DNA of 64,000 nucleotides from Euwallacea fornicatus (GCF_040115645.1 NC_089560.1:3410001-3474000); one strand, 5' to 3'; positions 24,112-39,100 are shown, counted from the first letter of the stretch. Numbers and translations: made by a program. The notes: generated by a model not told the origin, from the sequence alone.

Positions 24112-27100
24112 TCAAGGTAGCACTTCAACGTAGTTTTCCGGTATCAAGCCCGTCTTGCCATTTAAAGTGCCTTCTAGCCATCCTGGCTCTTGCGATGATT
24201 TTACTGCATTAAAGAATATTTATATGAAGCTGAGTTTGCCTTTTTTTAGAATTCTTACCATTTGTAATGATCTGATTTGGCTCAAAGGATAATTCGCCGT
24301 CGTGCTCTCCTAGGCAGGCGTATAGCGTCCTAACTCTCCTGTAAAAGGACATTCACATTGCCGCTTTCAAGTATGCAATAAAAGGACACAGAGTGAGATA
24401 CAAAAAATTGGTTTAAGCAGTCATATTAATTTCATTAACATCGCGATAACCTCAGATTATAGATACTAAAGATAAATACAAGTCTTAAAATGTGTCTTAG
24501 GTCTTTTCAAAGGAATAAGATGTTTTGTGGGCGGGTGAATTTTCATAGGATCAAATGATCATGTGAGAATCGGACACTTTTGTTATCAAACAATATTTTT
24601 CTAATAATGGAATATTTTCACCGGCGTAAAATATTTAATCGATATTTTTTGACTCATTGATAAGGTTCTTGTCTGTTTTGAGACGTTTAGGAGTATTCAG
24701 TGTAGTATGTCATTTCTGTAAATATCTCCAAAACAGCCACAGTTACGATACCTGTAGGAGACAAGAAATTGGGCACCAACAAAAGAAGTTAATAGCTATG
24801 AACTCAGTATTTTTGTTAACTTGAGTTTTTTTTCATTCTTTAAAAGGACAAAGACTAAAATCACACCCTGTATAGGTCATTGGCATTATCTTTAGTACGG
24901 CAATCTGCGGGTATAAAAAAGTTTGTAGCACAATAAAGCCCACATAAAGCTTCTAAAGAGTTCCCAAAAGAGAGGATTTTATAGTAATGACGCTACTTAC
25001 TTCAACACTCTTAATTCCGACGAAACAAAACGAAAATAATACAATACAATTAGTGATAAAAATACATTTATTTATAACACCAAAAACCCGTTATTCACAT
25101 CATCTCAATCCACTGGTTAAAAAAAAATGAAATAAACTTCCGTTTATCCGAATTACTGTCTACATACCGAACTTTATTCAACGTGGGACTGGACCTTCCA
25201 GGAGTGGTGACATTCGGAAAACCAGATTGTTTGGAAAGCAGCGTCCTATTTTAGCGGAATTAGGGAAGCATGCAAGTAAGAGTAAGCATATAGTAAGTCG
25301 CAAGAGGGTTACAATAATAGCACTCCCACCAAGTTAAAAGGCTAATATTTAAACTAAATAACGCGCAAAGTTCGAAATCTACAACTAAAAATTTTTCTTT
25401 AACCACAACCATTTCTTTGCGGATCTTAAGGCTCTGAAAGAGAAACAATGCATGAGATTACAGTGTTATTTGCAACGTGAGAAGTAGCTGAGTGTATATT
25501 GTAGCTAACCGTCTTTTAACTTTGTGAGAACCGACACTTGAAAGAGTAAGGATTAAATATTATATAACCTAAGTGGGTACCATGCAAACAGTTGCTGGCT
25601 CAAGGAACCGAAACCGCATTATATTACGAATTATTGTGGTTTCAGTTGTGATTCTTATTCGAGGATAACATTGAGGAATCATAAACTAAGGATAAAAACA
25701 CCGAAACACTCGGACGCTGTATCCGATAGGTTTAGTTCAAGTTAATGAAGCAACATATGCAAAATAAGTTAATGGACTTGTACTTACACGTTCCCCGGGG
25801 ATTTGTACATCTTCGGATAACCACCGTAGAGACTCAACCTTTCGTTTTTCTTTGGTCCTGTTACAGCTATGCCATTGCCGTCTCTCGATGTTGACGAGAG
25901 CGAATCGTTCGAACTGCTCGTGCTATTTGAATCTGTAGCTGTAACAAAAACTTGGTTGTACAATTTTGATTGTTCGTACTATGTGAACCCTACATGAATT
26001 TTTTGAAATTTTTAGAGAATTCTGAAATTTTGCTGCGCTAAAAATCCTCAAGACTTTCTAACCGTTCAATCATTCAGCCATTTACGAGATACCGATAATG
26101 GTCGTGCAACATCTCAAACGTAGCTAATTTGTCTTTAACCTGTCCAATTAACGCTCTATACCGTTCGACCATTATACCTCAAAAACCATTTTAGCATACA
26201 ATAGTAACGACAACCTCATCTAGAAGAAAATTTATCAAGGTAAAGAGCCGGCAGCTTATTTTGTAAAAATCACTGCTTCAAATCTCACTAAAATACATTA
26301 ACTCACCTAAACGATTTTGCCGGAAGGCCGTCGGACTGGTTAGACCTTGCGGAATATTTGATTCCGACTGCGAATTTTTTGGAGAGGCGAAATTCTTAAA
26401 CCGCTGATGATTCGAAGGCCTGTGGTCGCTCCTGGACATGTACATGGCACTGTCTGATATCGGCTCGTGGGATGAGTATATGTGAGGGGGCAAAGGATGC
26501 TCGATGTACGAGGAAACCGTCTGCAATATTCCCTTAAATATTATTAAAATAAACCCAAAATAAACGTCCCCGAAGAGCAATCTCGTCCTCATAACACTGA
26601 CGTTCAATGGACCAGAGCAACATTTCTTTTTGTCCCTTTTTACCTAATTTCTCTTTAAGCAAATCAAAAGGTGAAAAAACTCACGCAAGTATAAGAATTG
26701 TTATATCCAGGCGGTAACCGGCTATAACTTCCCGATATCTGCTGGCTATTAGCGTACACCATATTATTACTCCCGTAGATCTCTCCCATATCAGTAGGAA
26801 GATGATTATTTGGCGGCAGATGCCCACCCTTCTGTTTGGGAGGGCCGTTGATGATGTTGTTGGTGGGTGGCAATCGCGGACTGTCCGGTTGGCTAAAGAA
26901 CAGCTTCTCATAGTTTTCGATCAGGATCTCCACCACGATATTGTAGAACTTCAAATCCATAATTGAGGCGACTGTTTCTTCTTCCGGACGCAGAAGAGTG
27001 GGTCCGAAACACACCCCCAGATTACTGACTGTCATTAGGTTTTTGTCGCTTTTGCTTGCGACGCTACAGAAAAAACTTCAATGCCGATATCCCTGAATTT

Positions 27101-30100
27101 TACTCAGGACATACTTCGTAAGGTGCTTAATGAGGATCTTGAGCACGTTCAAGTTCTTCTCCGGAAGTCTGTAGAGCAGTTTGTGCACCTCGTGGACTCG
27201 ATTCTGTCGTAGCTCCCGTTCTAAAGTCAGCATATTTTCTTTTTCCAGCAAACATAATTTCGTTTATAGAAACTTACTGACTGCATTAATAAAATCGTTA
27301 TGATGCTTAAACGACATAAGCGGTTCGGGTAAGCAGCGCAGGTAAGTTTTCATTGCGCTGGTTATGGTCTTGGTCTCCCACTCTTGCGGATCGTCCAAGT
27401 TCAGCTTCTCGTTTTTTCTCCGGTCCAAACCCATTATTAGCAGTTTGCTCACTTTAGAGGTGACTCCAACCACTCTAGAAAACGACATTTCGTGACAGAG
27501 TCCAAAAATGTTTTATCCGCAGCCATTACCTGTAAATACCCTGCTCTTCCATACCTCTTTTCTCTAGCGTATCTATACATCTTTTTACAAATTGAACCCC
27601 CACTTCATCTAAAACATAGTTCTCTTCGGCTGCAATTGTTGGCTTATTTGAAGGCGCTGTGTATGTCTGAAAATATTTATCTTATCTCAAAAAAAAATCT
27701 TTAAAGAATGCTCGCAAAAGGAAAGCCAATACCGGCAATCGAAAAATACCACAGACACTAGGGAATAAAACGCCTTACCGGCTCCTTCCCATCCATTATG
27801 TCCATCCAGGCTGTCCTGTCCTGCTCCGACAAAGCCTGAAGCGTATAAATCACTCCCGGCTTATTATCTGCCTGGACGTCGAAGCAGAACCTTTTGTCAA
27901 TCGAATCCGATTTCCGCCTCACGCAGGACGTAATGACCATTCTCTCCGGCTGCGGAAGCTAAAACGCACTTTTAAAACCTGAAATTATAGTCCTGGAAAT
28001 AATCACTGACCATGACGTCATCTTTTTCTTCCCCCTTCGACAAATATATATTCAAATAGATGTCCGCAGATGTAAAAATAAATTTATTTTTAAATGAAAA
28101 GTGTTAGTGCTGAAAACCGCCTGGAGATTTTGGTTGAAAGTGACGAGAAAGGATGCAATGCAGAAGTTTAGCCAGAAAACGGTAAATTAAACGTGATTTT
28201 CGAGCTTTAACAACTATTGTTGTGATGTTTTCATAAATTTAAATCGATACAAACAAGCAATAATTTTCGTTTCATTTGAATCATATCTCATTTAAATTTT
28301 AAATAATATCCATCAATCGTGCCTAAGGCCTATTCGTATAGACGGCTGGGTTTAGCCATTTTTTTTTCCATAAAATCACAAATAGTCGAATGCACCCAAT
28401 GGACATTGAAGAACATACTCCGAAATTCTAGTTAGTATCGTACGATTTATCTGCAACATGCATGTTTCCCCTCCGAAAGTACGTCTTGGCCAATACTTAT
28501 TTCCTAAACTTTACCTGGGCATGGTGACTTACCGATTTGGTGGTAAGTTGGTTGTACGGAAGCATGGTAAATTCTTTCGTTTCCTTATCATATTTGCAGA
28601 AATATTTGGTCCAGGTGGTTCCAAATGCCTCTGGAAAAATTATTAATTCTTCAGAAATTTTTTATTGCTAATAGCTGCATGTTTACACACTTTTTTCATT
28701 AGAATTCGGTTTTCGTGCCATAATTATTGAACTAAAGAATTCTAGCTTGAAACCGTGTATCTGACTCGACCCTCATCAAAAAAACCGAACCGTATAGCAT
28801 GGTAAAAAACGAACTAATCCATGCTTTTAACGTGAACGAAAAAATCGATATTTGGCCTTGAACCCAGACGACCACCAGATGAGATTTATTCTGGTCATGT
28901 AAAATGTAAAATAATTCTTACTTTTTTCTAGTAAAAACAGGTACCCTTCTTTGCACCCTTTAGATATGCTTAATGGTCCCTCGTGTTTCTGTACCTCGGA
29001 CATTCGTTTCTTGAGTTTCTCACTGAAATCGTCGAAATTGGTTCTGGTCTTCTGGATTTTCGACTGCAAATCTTTCATAAATGGGTCGAAGTCCTTTTTG
29101 ATTTCGTGTCCCTGGAATAAGGAAACGCGTTTGCTTTAGTCCACCGACTGAAACTCTCACAAGTATTCTGCAATGACCGTTTTCTTAACACGTGTGCTTG
29201 TACCTAATTTTCGCCCACGGGATCGTGAAGAAACGAAAAGTCAATGCCCCAAGGCAATTTCCTTGCAAAATCGAATCTCCCCAACATTCCGGAAAAAATC
29301 TCCAATTTCCTGAACATCCTGACGTTGACAATTTTCAGTAACGACCTTTACATTACCACACGCGAGAAGGAAACGATTTATAATGTCTGACAAATTATGG
29401 AGACATATAATGCAAAGAAGGAAAGCGAGGAGATCGCGATTTATTTTCGAGTCTTACCTGATGATAAAACGTAAAATAAGCGTAAACGAAAGTCAGAAGC
29501 GTTTCAACAAATTCAAACTTCTTTCTCTCATGGACCTCTTGAATCAGATACACGTAGTCCATGCTGGCAGCGTAGAAGTGCCTTTCTGCCATATCCACCG
29601 AGGCATCAGCCTGAAATAGAAAGAGCAAACTAAAGTATGAATCTCTAATGGCTTTTATGATTCAAAGATAAATCTTTTTATTTACGGTTGGTGAAAAAAT
29701 TTGACCGAATTTATAATAGTGTTCCTGGGCGAATTGAGGGAAAAAAACCATGCCCCGTCACATAATTTTTCCTCTGTCCAGACGTTCAAACATCACATGA
29801 CTCAGCTCTCGATAATCTCTCCTATTAAATAAAAATTAATCCAACCTGGTGATTGATGTATAACGTTTTCGAAAATCGAGTTGTTTGAACGAAACCGATA
29901 CTCGTCGATTTTTTTGCGAATTTACTTCGGAGATCATCAATTTTCCTCAAACCCCACGCGAAATATATCAAGAGGATTGTTTTGAACTTTCGATAAAATA
30001 ACAGTTTGTGCTTAATTGCCTAATTTGTTTCAAATTGAGATTGAACCGTGCGTGCGTTGTGACGCAGGACGGGCGTTATTTTTGCGCATTTTTACTTTAA

Positions 30101-33100
30101 GCACTGTATAAGCGATGATAAAATAGACGATTTGTTTATCTAATCTAGTACGATAAACATAGGAGTGACAAGTTAGTCTCAAGAGCGGGTGTTTGTAACA
30201 AGGGAAAAACTAACAGCACTCGAATCGTGTAAATACATCTCCCAGCCAATCCTTAATTGTTTTTTTTTCTTAGTTCTCTAAGTTTGCAACAAAACGCGGA
30301 TTTGCGTTAATATTAATTAAATGTCGCATTAAATTATAATTGATTGGTTGAATCTAATTGGGAAAAAAATCGTAATCATCACCATTTACTATATCCTGTT
30401 AGTGAACAATAAAAACAAGAAACACTTGATTTTCGCTGCCTTTCAACTGAATCAATGAGCTGTGCACGAGCTGCATCTATGCCTAGAAACGGGGCTGCCT
30501 ACGGTTGTCAACCAAAAGTGGCTCACTCATTCATGCATCACCGTGACCACTGCACACTATTAGTGGAAAAACGACGAAAATTCAACTTGCAACTGTTAAC
30601 TACCCATTGTGCTAAATACTAAAGTATGAAATCAATTTCGGCACACAGAAACAATGAGAAAACTTCATCGGTTTCGTGACACACTTTCACAATCACAACA
30701 AAACAAACTCACCCCCCGATTGCTGGGCGCCAAACCATGCTGGATTCAGCCGACGGGGGTTGTCTGGATTTGCCTAGAAAATTATTTCTGATTCTAAGTC
30801 CTGGACGAATTCAACGTTCGGTTATGAATGGCGCCAACGAAAAAACAACAAAATGCAAAAGGGCATTCTGTGAATAATCGTGCGTAGGACGCGGCTAATG
30901 AAAGGTCTGCGTATTGCGCAATCTGGATACGGGGTAGGTGCGACGATGCCAAATTCATTCACCAATTTTCACTAACATTCGAAAAGTACCGTGAGAGCTG
31001 GGTGACTATTACTAGGAAAAAACCCCGAGTTTGGCAACACTGCTTCAAGGGCCACAAAGGCTGTTTCCTTCGATGACGTCACCGGTCGATTGACACAATG
31101 AGTTTGGCTGCGAATGACGTCACTCTGGAAATTGGGAGGATACGGTCGCGGGTGTGGGGGTTGGGGATGACGACGGGACCAATAGGGTTCAGAGGCAATC
31201 ACGTGTGAGGTAATTTGAAAGGTTTTTTGAGCTTGCGGTTGACTGATATAGTTGATCGTCTTCCCATATAAGGGTCGCCTCGATTGGGAATTTTGGTTAT
31301 TTTTGGAATTTTCAATGATCGATTTTATTTGCTATTTACGAAGCTTTTAACTTCCCCTGCAACGATTTGTCGTCGCTCTAGCATTTTTTAGGACATTCAC
31401 GTATATTCGGTACTGAGGACCGGAAAACATAAATCTCGAAAGGAATGTAAAGCAATATCACTGTTAACAATCCTGTTTGGTTTGGCTTATAATGGAAATG
31501 GGAGTGTTCGAATATTAGTACGTATTATCACAAAAAATGCCTTATCGTATGCCAATATCGATGGCTTGTTGGGTGTCGGTGCTTGAACAAATAACACATG
31601 CACTACGATGCCTTTGTTCGTTTCGGTTAAGTTCCCCGATAAAGCAAAAGTATGTTTTTCCTTCCCACAAAAATGATAAAGTAAAAACTAATTATCGCTT
31701 TACATTTTGAGTCATTTTCTAAAAGGCTAAGGGCCATATTACTAGTATTCTGTCAACTTTAACTGCGAGCAAATTCCGATGGAAATGTTGAAGTAGAGTC
31801 TGTGCATTGGCCAGATTCTTGGTGCCTATGGTTAACATCACAACGTTACTATTTGTAACGTTGCGTTTAAATTATAATCAAAATAATAATAACAATCAAA
31901 TTTGACCCAAACCGATACTGTATTCCGACGTTTCTATTTTCGTCAATTAATAATTTGGCGCCAAAATTCCTTGCAGCCATTTTAATTTTGACTTGGCGAG
32001 GAATAAATCCGAAATACAGTTTCATATTATATCCAATATACGCTCGAAATTTTAACTAAACATCTAAAAAATTCGAGGCCTACAACCAAAAAAAAAAAAA
32101 ATACAAAATTTCTCACAAAATCTATTAGTATTTGACATTTTCTAAATGATGGACGCATATCAAAGCTAAAACGCCGTGTATCTGCCGACCAAAACCTCTA
32201 ATAATTCCATTAGCATTAAAGCTGGATTTAGCGAACGTCATCGTCATGGTATGGACTTTAACAATAATAATTGCTTATGAGATTACTGCGATTAACTGAC
32301 ATTCAATATCGTCCGAATAGTAGGAGGAAGCAACGCTCTCTAAATGTTAAACTATAATATTGAATTTCTTGCGGAGAGTACAATACGCATACAATTGAAC
32401 TACGTATAGGGTGGGCCAACGAAAACCTTGCATTTCGGTTTTCAGTATCTAAAATGAAAATGTGTAAAATTCCAAAAGTCATCCTACCCCATTTTGAGCT
32501 CTGCAGCTCTTATGACAAATTAATCATATATATATATATCACTTAAAGCTGCTCACTGTAGATTTTGACAAGCTGTCATATCAGCGGGGTTAACGACAGT
32601 GAATTTAAACTTGGAGCTTATAACCAAGGCACAATCACCCTTAAAATGAGGAATCAGTCGGCACCTCTGCCCATTAAAAATTTTGTAACTCACCTCTGTG
32701 TAGAGGTCGAACTTGCACAGTTGAAAATGTAATAAAAAAGTGAGCACCTCGAGTCAAGAATCGGTGGGTCCGAGCGTTTTCACACATTTTGCTTTAAATA
32801 CTAAAAATCCAAGTACCACGTTTCCATTGGGCCACCCTGTATAACGTCTCCAGAGAAGCGCCGGGGTCTGGGTTTTGGTGATTAAATTAATAACTCTGTT
32901 GGACGGATATTGATTGGGGGTGCGAATCTATTGGTTTAAGGTGTTTAATGAAGGATTTAAAACTTCGTCGCGCACTCGGATACATTATTAATATTTTTCT
33001 TCAGTAAAAGTATCCTATCGAGGACATAATTAGTTATTAAATAACAATATAAGCAAGCCTAATACTGCATCCAACATAAGCATCATTAAAATTCAATGAC

Positions 33101-36100
33101 CAATTTTTCTTTCGCAGCGGAACTAGGAAGGTCGAGAGTGTTCGAGTGCAAAAGCACATTTACATACAATTTTTATCATTTTCAAAGCACGTTGAAGAAC
33201 CTTTTGCAGAAAACGATAATTAATTACTTCTTGAACAAACGATTCTTTGTTTAATTTGCAATGAAGTGGTATTGGTTCCGACTAAATTATTGAAAATCAT
33301 AATTATTATTACAACAAGCACGCCAGTTAAAGTGCATTTCTCTTTTGTTGACAAAAAAGTGGAGAAAGTATTAATAAAATCGATAACATTGTGATATGTA
33401 ATTATTGATGCCCAGTAGCATTCACGCCTAGAACGGAATTCGACCCATGCCAGCACCATTCGGTAAATACGCGTTTTTACATAGAATTTTGCCCAGTTTT
33501 TAGTCCATTGAAGGACAGGGACATTTACTTTCCTTTTTTCTTACGCACTGCCTTTGCTTTAACTATTTGCACAGATTTCATTTGTCTATCAAAGCAGAAA
33601 TGAACGGATCGGTGAAAATCAACAGTTCTTGCATCGCATTTTATTCTGAAATCGTTCCTTCAAACCGAACTTATCGCCGGAGTTCCTATATAAACGAGTT
33701 ATTTAGAATATGCTTTAACACACTTGTGGACGTAAATGCAGAAAACGCAAACAGACCAAGTAGGTATTCTGACAACCGCATGCCGCAGATTTTTGGTGGT
33801 TTTACATCAAAAGCCTGATGATTTACTACCAGTTTTTCTATGAAAATTATGCAGTTTCAAACAAACTCATTACTTTCATCGCTCGATATCGATAAACCTA
33901 GAAACATTACATCCCAGCTATCCAAATAGGATGTGGCTTCTGTTTTTTGATCTTACCCAATTTAGTTCACAAATATAGGGCGATCTATTTCTAATTTTAG
34001 CCGATAATAATAATAAACGTTTAGGTCTTTACAATACGACATTGTGCGAGTGAAGTAACAGAGCAGTTGTTCCTCTTTTCCTGGAATTTATCGGAAAATT
34101 CATGGAATGCGGGAAGAAGGAATTTGCATCTTAATAATTTCGACAGCCTTCAAGAAACGATCGATAAAATTAACCTGGAAATAAAAACCATTGAATTTCT
34201 ACGTCACAGTAAATTAATTCCAATAACCACTATAACTATAATAGTTTTTCAACCGGCGAGAAAACAGTAGAAGACACAAGTTTTGCTCTACTTAGTCCAA
34301 TTTATACAGGGTCCGTCATATATGCGGAATAACGGCAATAAGTTTTCAACAATTTTTCTACTAAAAAACGTTTCAAGTAAAAGTTACAAGGCTGAATTGT
34401 TGTTGCTTTTTGATGACCTTCAACGTTTTTCCCTTGCCCCGTAACAGTCCGACGAAGTCCAACTTTTGCTTTCCAAAGGTGACCCTCTATATCTGACCCG
34501 TTTCATGAAATTTGCACTTATCTGCACATACGGACATATAGAATTTCATTGAGATTAGGTAAGAAACGTTTTGCGGGAAAAATTATTCTCTTTATTCCAT
34601 CAAAAAAAGTAAATTCAATCAGAAACGCAAAATAACAAATTACTGCTTACAAGACTTAATTGTATCCGATGTCCAAAATAATTGCTTAAAATGTGTTTTC
34701 TCAAACACAGTGCTACTCTACATAATTTTCTTTAGTCCGATTGACTGTATTACACCGACGATGCGAGCTCTTAAGCCTTTTACGTTATTTGGCTGATCCT
34801 TATGCACTTACAACTTGATCCTTTAAATGGCTCCAACGAAAAAAGGCGCGGGGATTTAGATCAGGTAACCGGGCTGGCCACCCTATTTCATCAAGCAAAA
34901 AATCGGTACTGCTTTTTTCCAAATTCAAAATTGGAATTTCCAGTATGCTATTACGTGATGTTTATAACACACACGGGGCGTCTATGTCATTTTGCCTTTT
35001 TGACTAAATTTCATTAATTTAACAGTAAAAATATTTTTCTCGAAAAATGTCTTATCTGACCCCGGTTAAATTTGATATGTGTATGTGCGCAAATGAATAC
35101 AGATTTCATAAAACAGATCAGGAACTGCGGGTCCCAGTGGAAAAACAAAAGTTGGACTTCGTCGGAGCGCTGTTAGGGGGCAAGGAAAGTGCAGGTTCAT
35201 CAAAAAGTGACAACAAAGTAATCTCTTAACTTTTACTCGACACGTATTTTATTAGAAAAATTATTTAAACGTTTATTACCGTTATTCCACATGTGTGACG
35301 GACCCTGTATACAACTGAACGAGTAAACAAATTGCCGAATGATAAATACAAAGCAAATAGAAATTCGTCTTTCGGTGCTCATATACTCACAGTTAAACGA
35401 TCGCAGTATTTCGACGCGTGGTGTTTATGAATATCTTCCGACATTGTGTTACTTTACCTGTTGTTACTTTGTTAACAAACGCATGCTCTTAGGATTGCTC
35501 CCACAATGTTAGGCACCTGCCTTCAAATGCATGCATCATTAAGGCTTCCTTAAGCCTCCAAATTCAGTCACATCCTTTAGCTCCATCGATCTGAATATTG
35601 TTGTTTGGTTTTTTTTAGACGCAATTGTATACGACGACCTTCAAATACCTCGGCTTGATTGTTATATAAAAGGCCGGTGGACAAAACGGAAATAGTCATT
35701 TTTAATGGTCACCATATCTGTTTCTATCTAAAGCGCACACACAAGAGGCTGCGGGAACTGCACATTCTTCAAAAAACTTTCTCGTTCATTGTGAAATAAA
35801 ATATCTTCGCATATAAATATTTATTGTAAAGGATTGTTTAAATTTAGACGCGTGATACGTCAATAAAAAACGAACTTTGGTGAGGTTTTTTTTTTCGCAA
35901 AACAACTTGCACGTCTCACCGACGTTGGGAGTAAATATTGTAATCTTGTTATAGCAAATCTACTAACAAATAAAAAATAAACTCCATACTTGGTCACGTA
36001 GAAACCAAGGTAATCGGTTGTTGAGTAACCCGCAATTATTTACAGATAAATGCAATAATTATAATCTGCAACGATGGAAGGGAACAATAATTGTATCAAG

Positions 36101-39100
36101 CACCGATTTTAACTTCATTCTGAAGATCTTAAAACGCGCACTCGTAAGATAGCCGACGCTGTGGTAAGGTGCACTTTCCTAAAAAATACGTCACCAGGAG
36201 ATTGGATTTTTAAAAGAAACACTTAGAACGTGAAGAATGTTGCAGGATAATGGGAGTCGTAAAGCTTAAAATCACCTAAGATTACCCAAATCTATTGCTG
36301 CTAGCAACAAATAATTACACACGGCTATGCATTACAGTTTCTTGTGTTTAACGATCGAGCTGCCTAATTTGGTGCAGCCAAACACCTCTCATTTTCAGCT
36401 TCAAACTACTTTCTTTTATGTAGAAAACAATAACGGCAAAATGCCCGCCTCGCTCATAGCTGAAGGTCCTTAATGCGAGATAAAAATGGAATTTGCTCAC
36501 AGGTCTGGATTCTTCAAATTCCACAGAGCGGCGAGGAGAGAAAACACGTCTCCTTTTAGGACTTCAAAATATAATTGACAAGAAAATAGCAGACCTACGA
36601 CAAGTCGTAACGCTGACGGCAGAAAACGAGAAAGGGGGTGAATCAACCCCTTAGCCGTTTCACTTCGTGTGTGCACGCGCCGATTCCATTGCAATTGCTG
36701 TATATCGGGAAACCTAACTTTTCTTCATGATATTTCATGAATTTTTAATAAAAAGGGACTATTAGTGTTTTGTTGCTCGAGTAACCGTTTTCGAGATAAA
36801 TAAAAACTATTTCTCATTCGTGTGCCTGCCAAAAAACCTATATAGGGGTCCAAGTGCGATTTTTTAGAATTATTTAGGAGACATTTATTTTATTTTATTT
36901 TAATAGAGGCGGAGGACATGGAGACAAACAATTTTATGTCTGTATCCCAAACCGTTTTCGAAATATCAAAAAAAAAAAAAATGAAAAATTAAACGTCCTG
37001 TATCTTGGAAACGAGGAGATTCCTGACATAACTCTATTCGTTCTAGACACTTGTTTTTATGAGCTCTATATCGCCTGAGAGTTTGCCCGTATGTTTATAA
37101 AACTTTCTGCATATGCGATATACACCTGAAGATATCTCATTTTGATTTACCAGTTATTTCGCATTTTCCTAACATTTTCCGTTTTTTCCATATGCACCGA
37201 AAACTTCGAATATACGGTTTGATGGCGCGCGTGTGAATCCGTTGAAAAGGCTCTACCCTGTATAACTCTCTGAGGCCAACAGGACTTGCATTGCTTGCAA
37301 GGAAGTGCAGTAGCAAAATGCCTCTTCAAAAAGTATAAATCACCAGTTTCGCGTATTTTTTTATCGTTATTCAAACACCAACAACTAGAAGAGACTTACT
37401 TCTTGTAATGTATTGGGATTCTTCGTCGTCTTATTCAAATACCTCTCTTGATTTTGGCAAAATTTGGCGGTCTGTTTCTCGAACTTCTTCTTTTCGTTTT
37501 TAACTCCTCCTATGTACTTTTTCCTGAAGTCCTCTAGCGGTTTGAGCACTGACGAATTGGCGTTCTCTAGCTGAAATATTACGGATTAAACCCGTCTGAC
37601 CTGTTGTTGTTCCCATAATTTGTTCAAACTAAATTTCACGAGAAAACGCGATACTTTGGTCATTGAGATTGGAAAAGATAATGTAACTACTGGTAACAAT
37701 TGACCCATAAAAAACTGGTTAAGATGTCTTATTTAGATAAATCACGTGACTTGATGGATTACCATCCTGTTCCTTTCTTCCTCCACTTGCAGTATCAACT
37801 CGCTGAAACTTTTCAAGGAGTTGCAAATCGTGGATTCGTCGTCCGTTTGAGTGCCTCCAACTGTCTCGATGGTGAAACCCTTCAGGCAGTTGGCAAAAGA
37901 CTTCTGAGCATCACCAAGCTCTAAAAAAAAATGCAAAAGTGAAGAGATAAACTGCATTATTAAAGACCGGAATGGCGGAGAGGTAAAGTTATGGTGAAGC
38001 CACATTTTAGAGACAAACAATATAAAACTTTAACTGGATATTGGAGCGAGCTGTGATACTAAGTTATTCAAAATAAACAGACTCTGGGTATCGAATGTAT
38101 GAATATTTTATTGGCAAACTGAAGAGGTTTCCAGCAAATCAATCTCGATGGCGCGTTCCTATTTAAAAAAAGATGTTAAGTACAAATGTACTTCGCAAGC
38201 TGTTTGTGAAAGAATTTCAGATTACAAATTCGAGGACTTTGCGACCGGAGAATATTCTCATAAAATTTAATATACCTGTTAAAGTGAGGCTTGAAAAATC
38301 TTATAAATACAGTGGAATTCGGCTAAAACGAACCCTCAAGGAACTTGGCGCGTCGTTTGCTGTATGGAGAGACTGATCATGGGCGATCGAAGCAAAAGTT
38401 GTTGATTCAAAATCTTTGTTTCAACCCAATGCCAAATCATACAATTTTCGTTGTAGCAGACAGATACATGTCAAATGAGCAAAAAAATCGAAAATTTCAA
38501 ATAAAATCTAAATTTAGGTAGAAAAGAAGTCCGTAATTTAACCCCGCACCTTGCTGTTCCTCGATATCTTTTCAGTTATTTTGTTTTGCACATGATCTAT
38601 CGCACTTAAAAAGTTTTCATTTTCTAGATAAGTCATCTGTGCATAATGTGCTACGATCTTCAAAGCAGAAAGAGCTTTGTGAACTGTGGGAATTAAAACT
38701 TCATCATTCCTGTCAACTTCCTCCTCGTCGCTGGAGTCGTTTTCATATTGATCACTGGCGGTTATTCGAACGCTGCGGATATCATTAGGGAATTCGGCAA
38801 CTTCGACGTATTCATCAATCATGTAATTTTCATTTAAATTGATTTTCTCAAAATCAGAAATGTGCTGGTGATGCCCCATTCGCCTAATCTTCAGCAGCTC
38901 GCTCACAGCAAGAGCTCCTGACGGTTCGTTATAACCGAATTTAAAAAATACATTCGCATTATAGGAACTTGGGCGGGACTTTCTTGTTTGTTCGTTACAG
39001 CCGAGTTCTACTGTGTCTACAGTGAAATTTTATGACCTAAAATCAAATAATAATACGCAGTATCTACTTAAATAAAGAAACTGACAAGCACGCAAGCGCC

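Larger units (their letters stand above)
29611..37399 (-). other. GRAF intron 4 (7.8 kb)
   Basis: The intron separates two BAR-domain exons. It contains a GC-richer patch near 31020-31210 with two CRE-like palindromes, foldback elements at 32406-32843 and 34305-35311, and A-runs near 32089 and 36967. A stray CTACCCTGTATAAC end lies near 37253. No other gene was seen. Confidence 0.7.

Noticed and set aside
27238..27277. 39-base intron between GRAF exons 10 and 11
   Set aside because: It would be unusually short. The acceptor TTTAG at 27222-27221 gives a 57-base intron and a protein segment of exactly the expected family length.
28034..28150. Longer open frame to the right of the GRAF microexon
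   Set aside because: It has no AG acceptor in frame before a TAA, and its sequence does not match the PH domain. The missing PH strands are found instead in exon 28630-28533.
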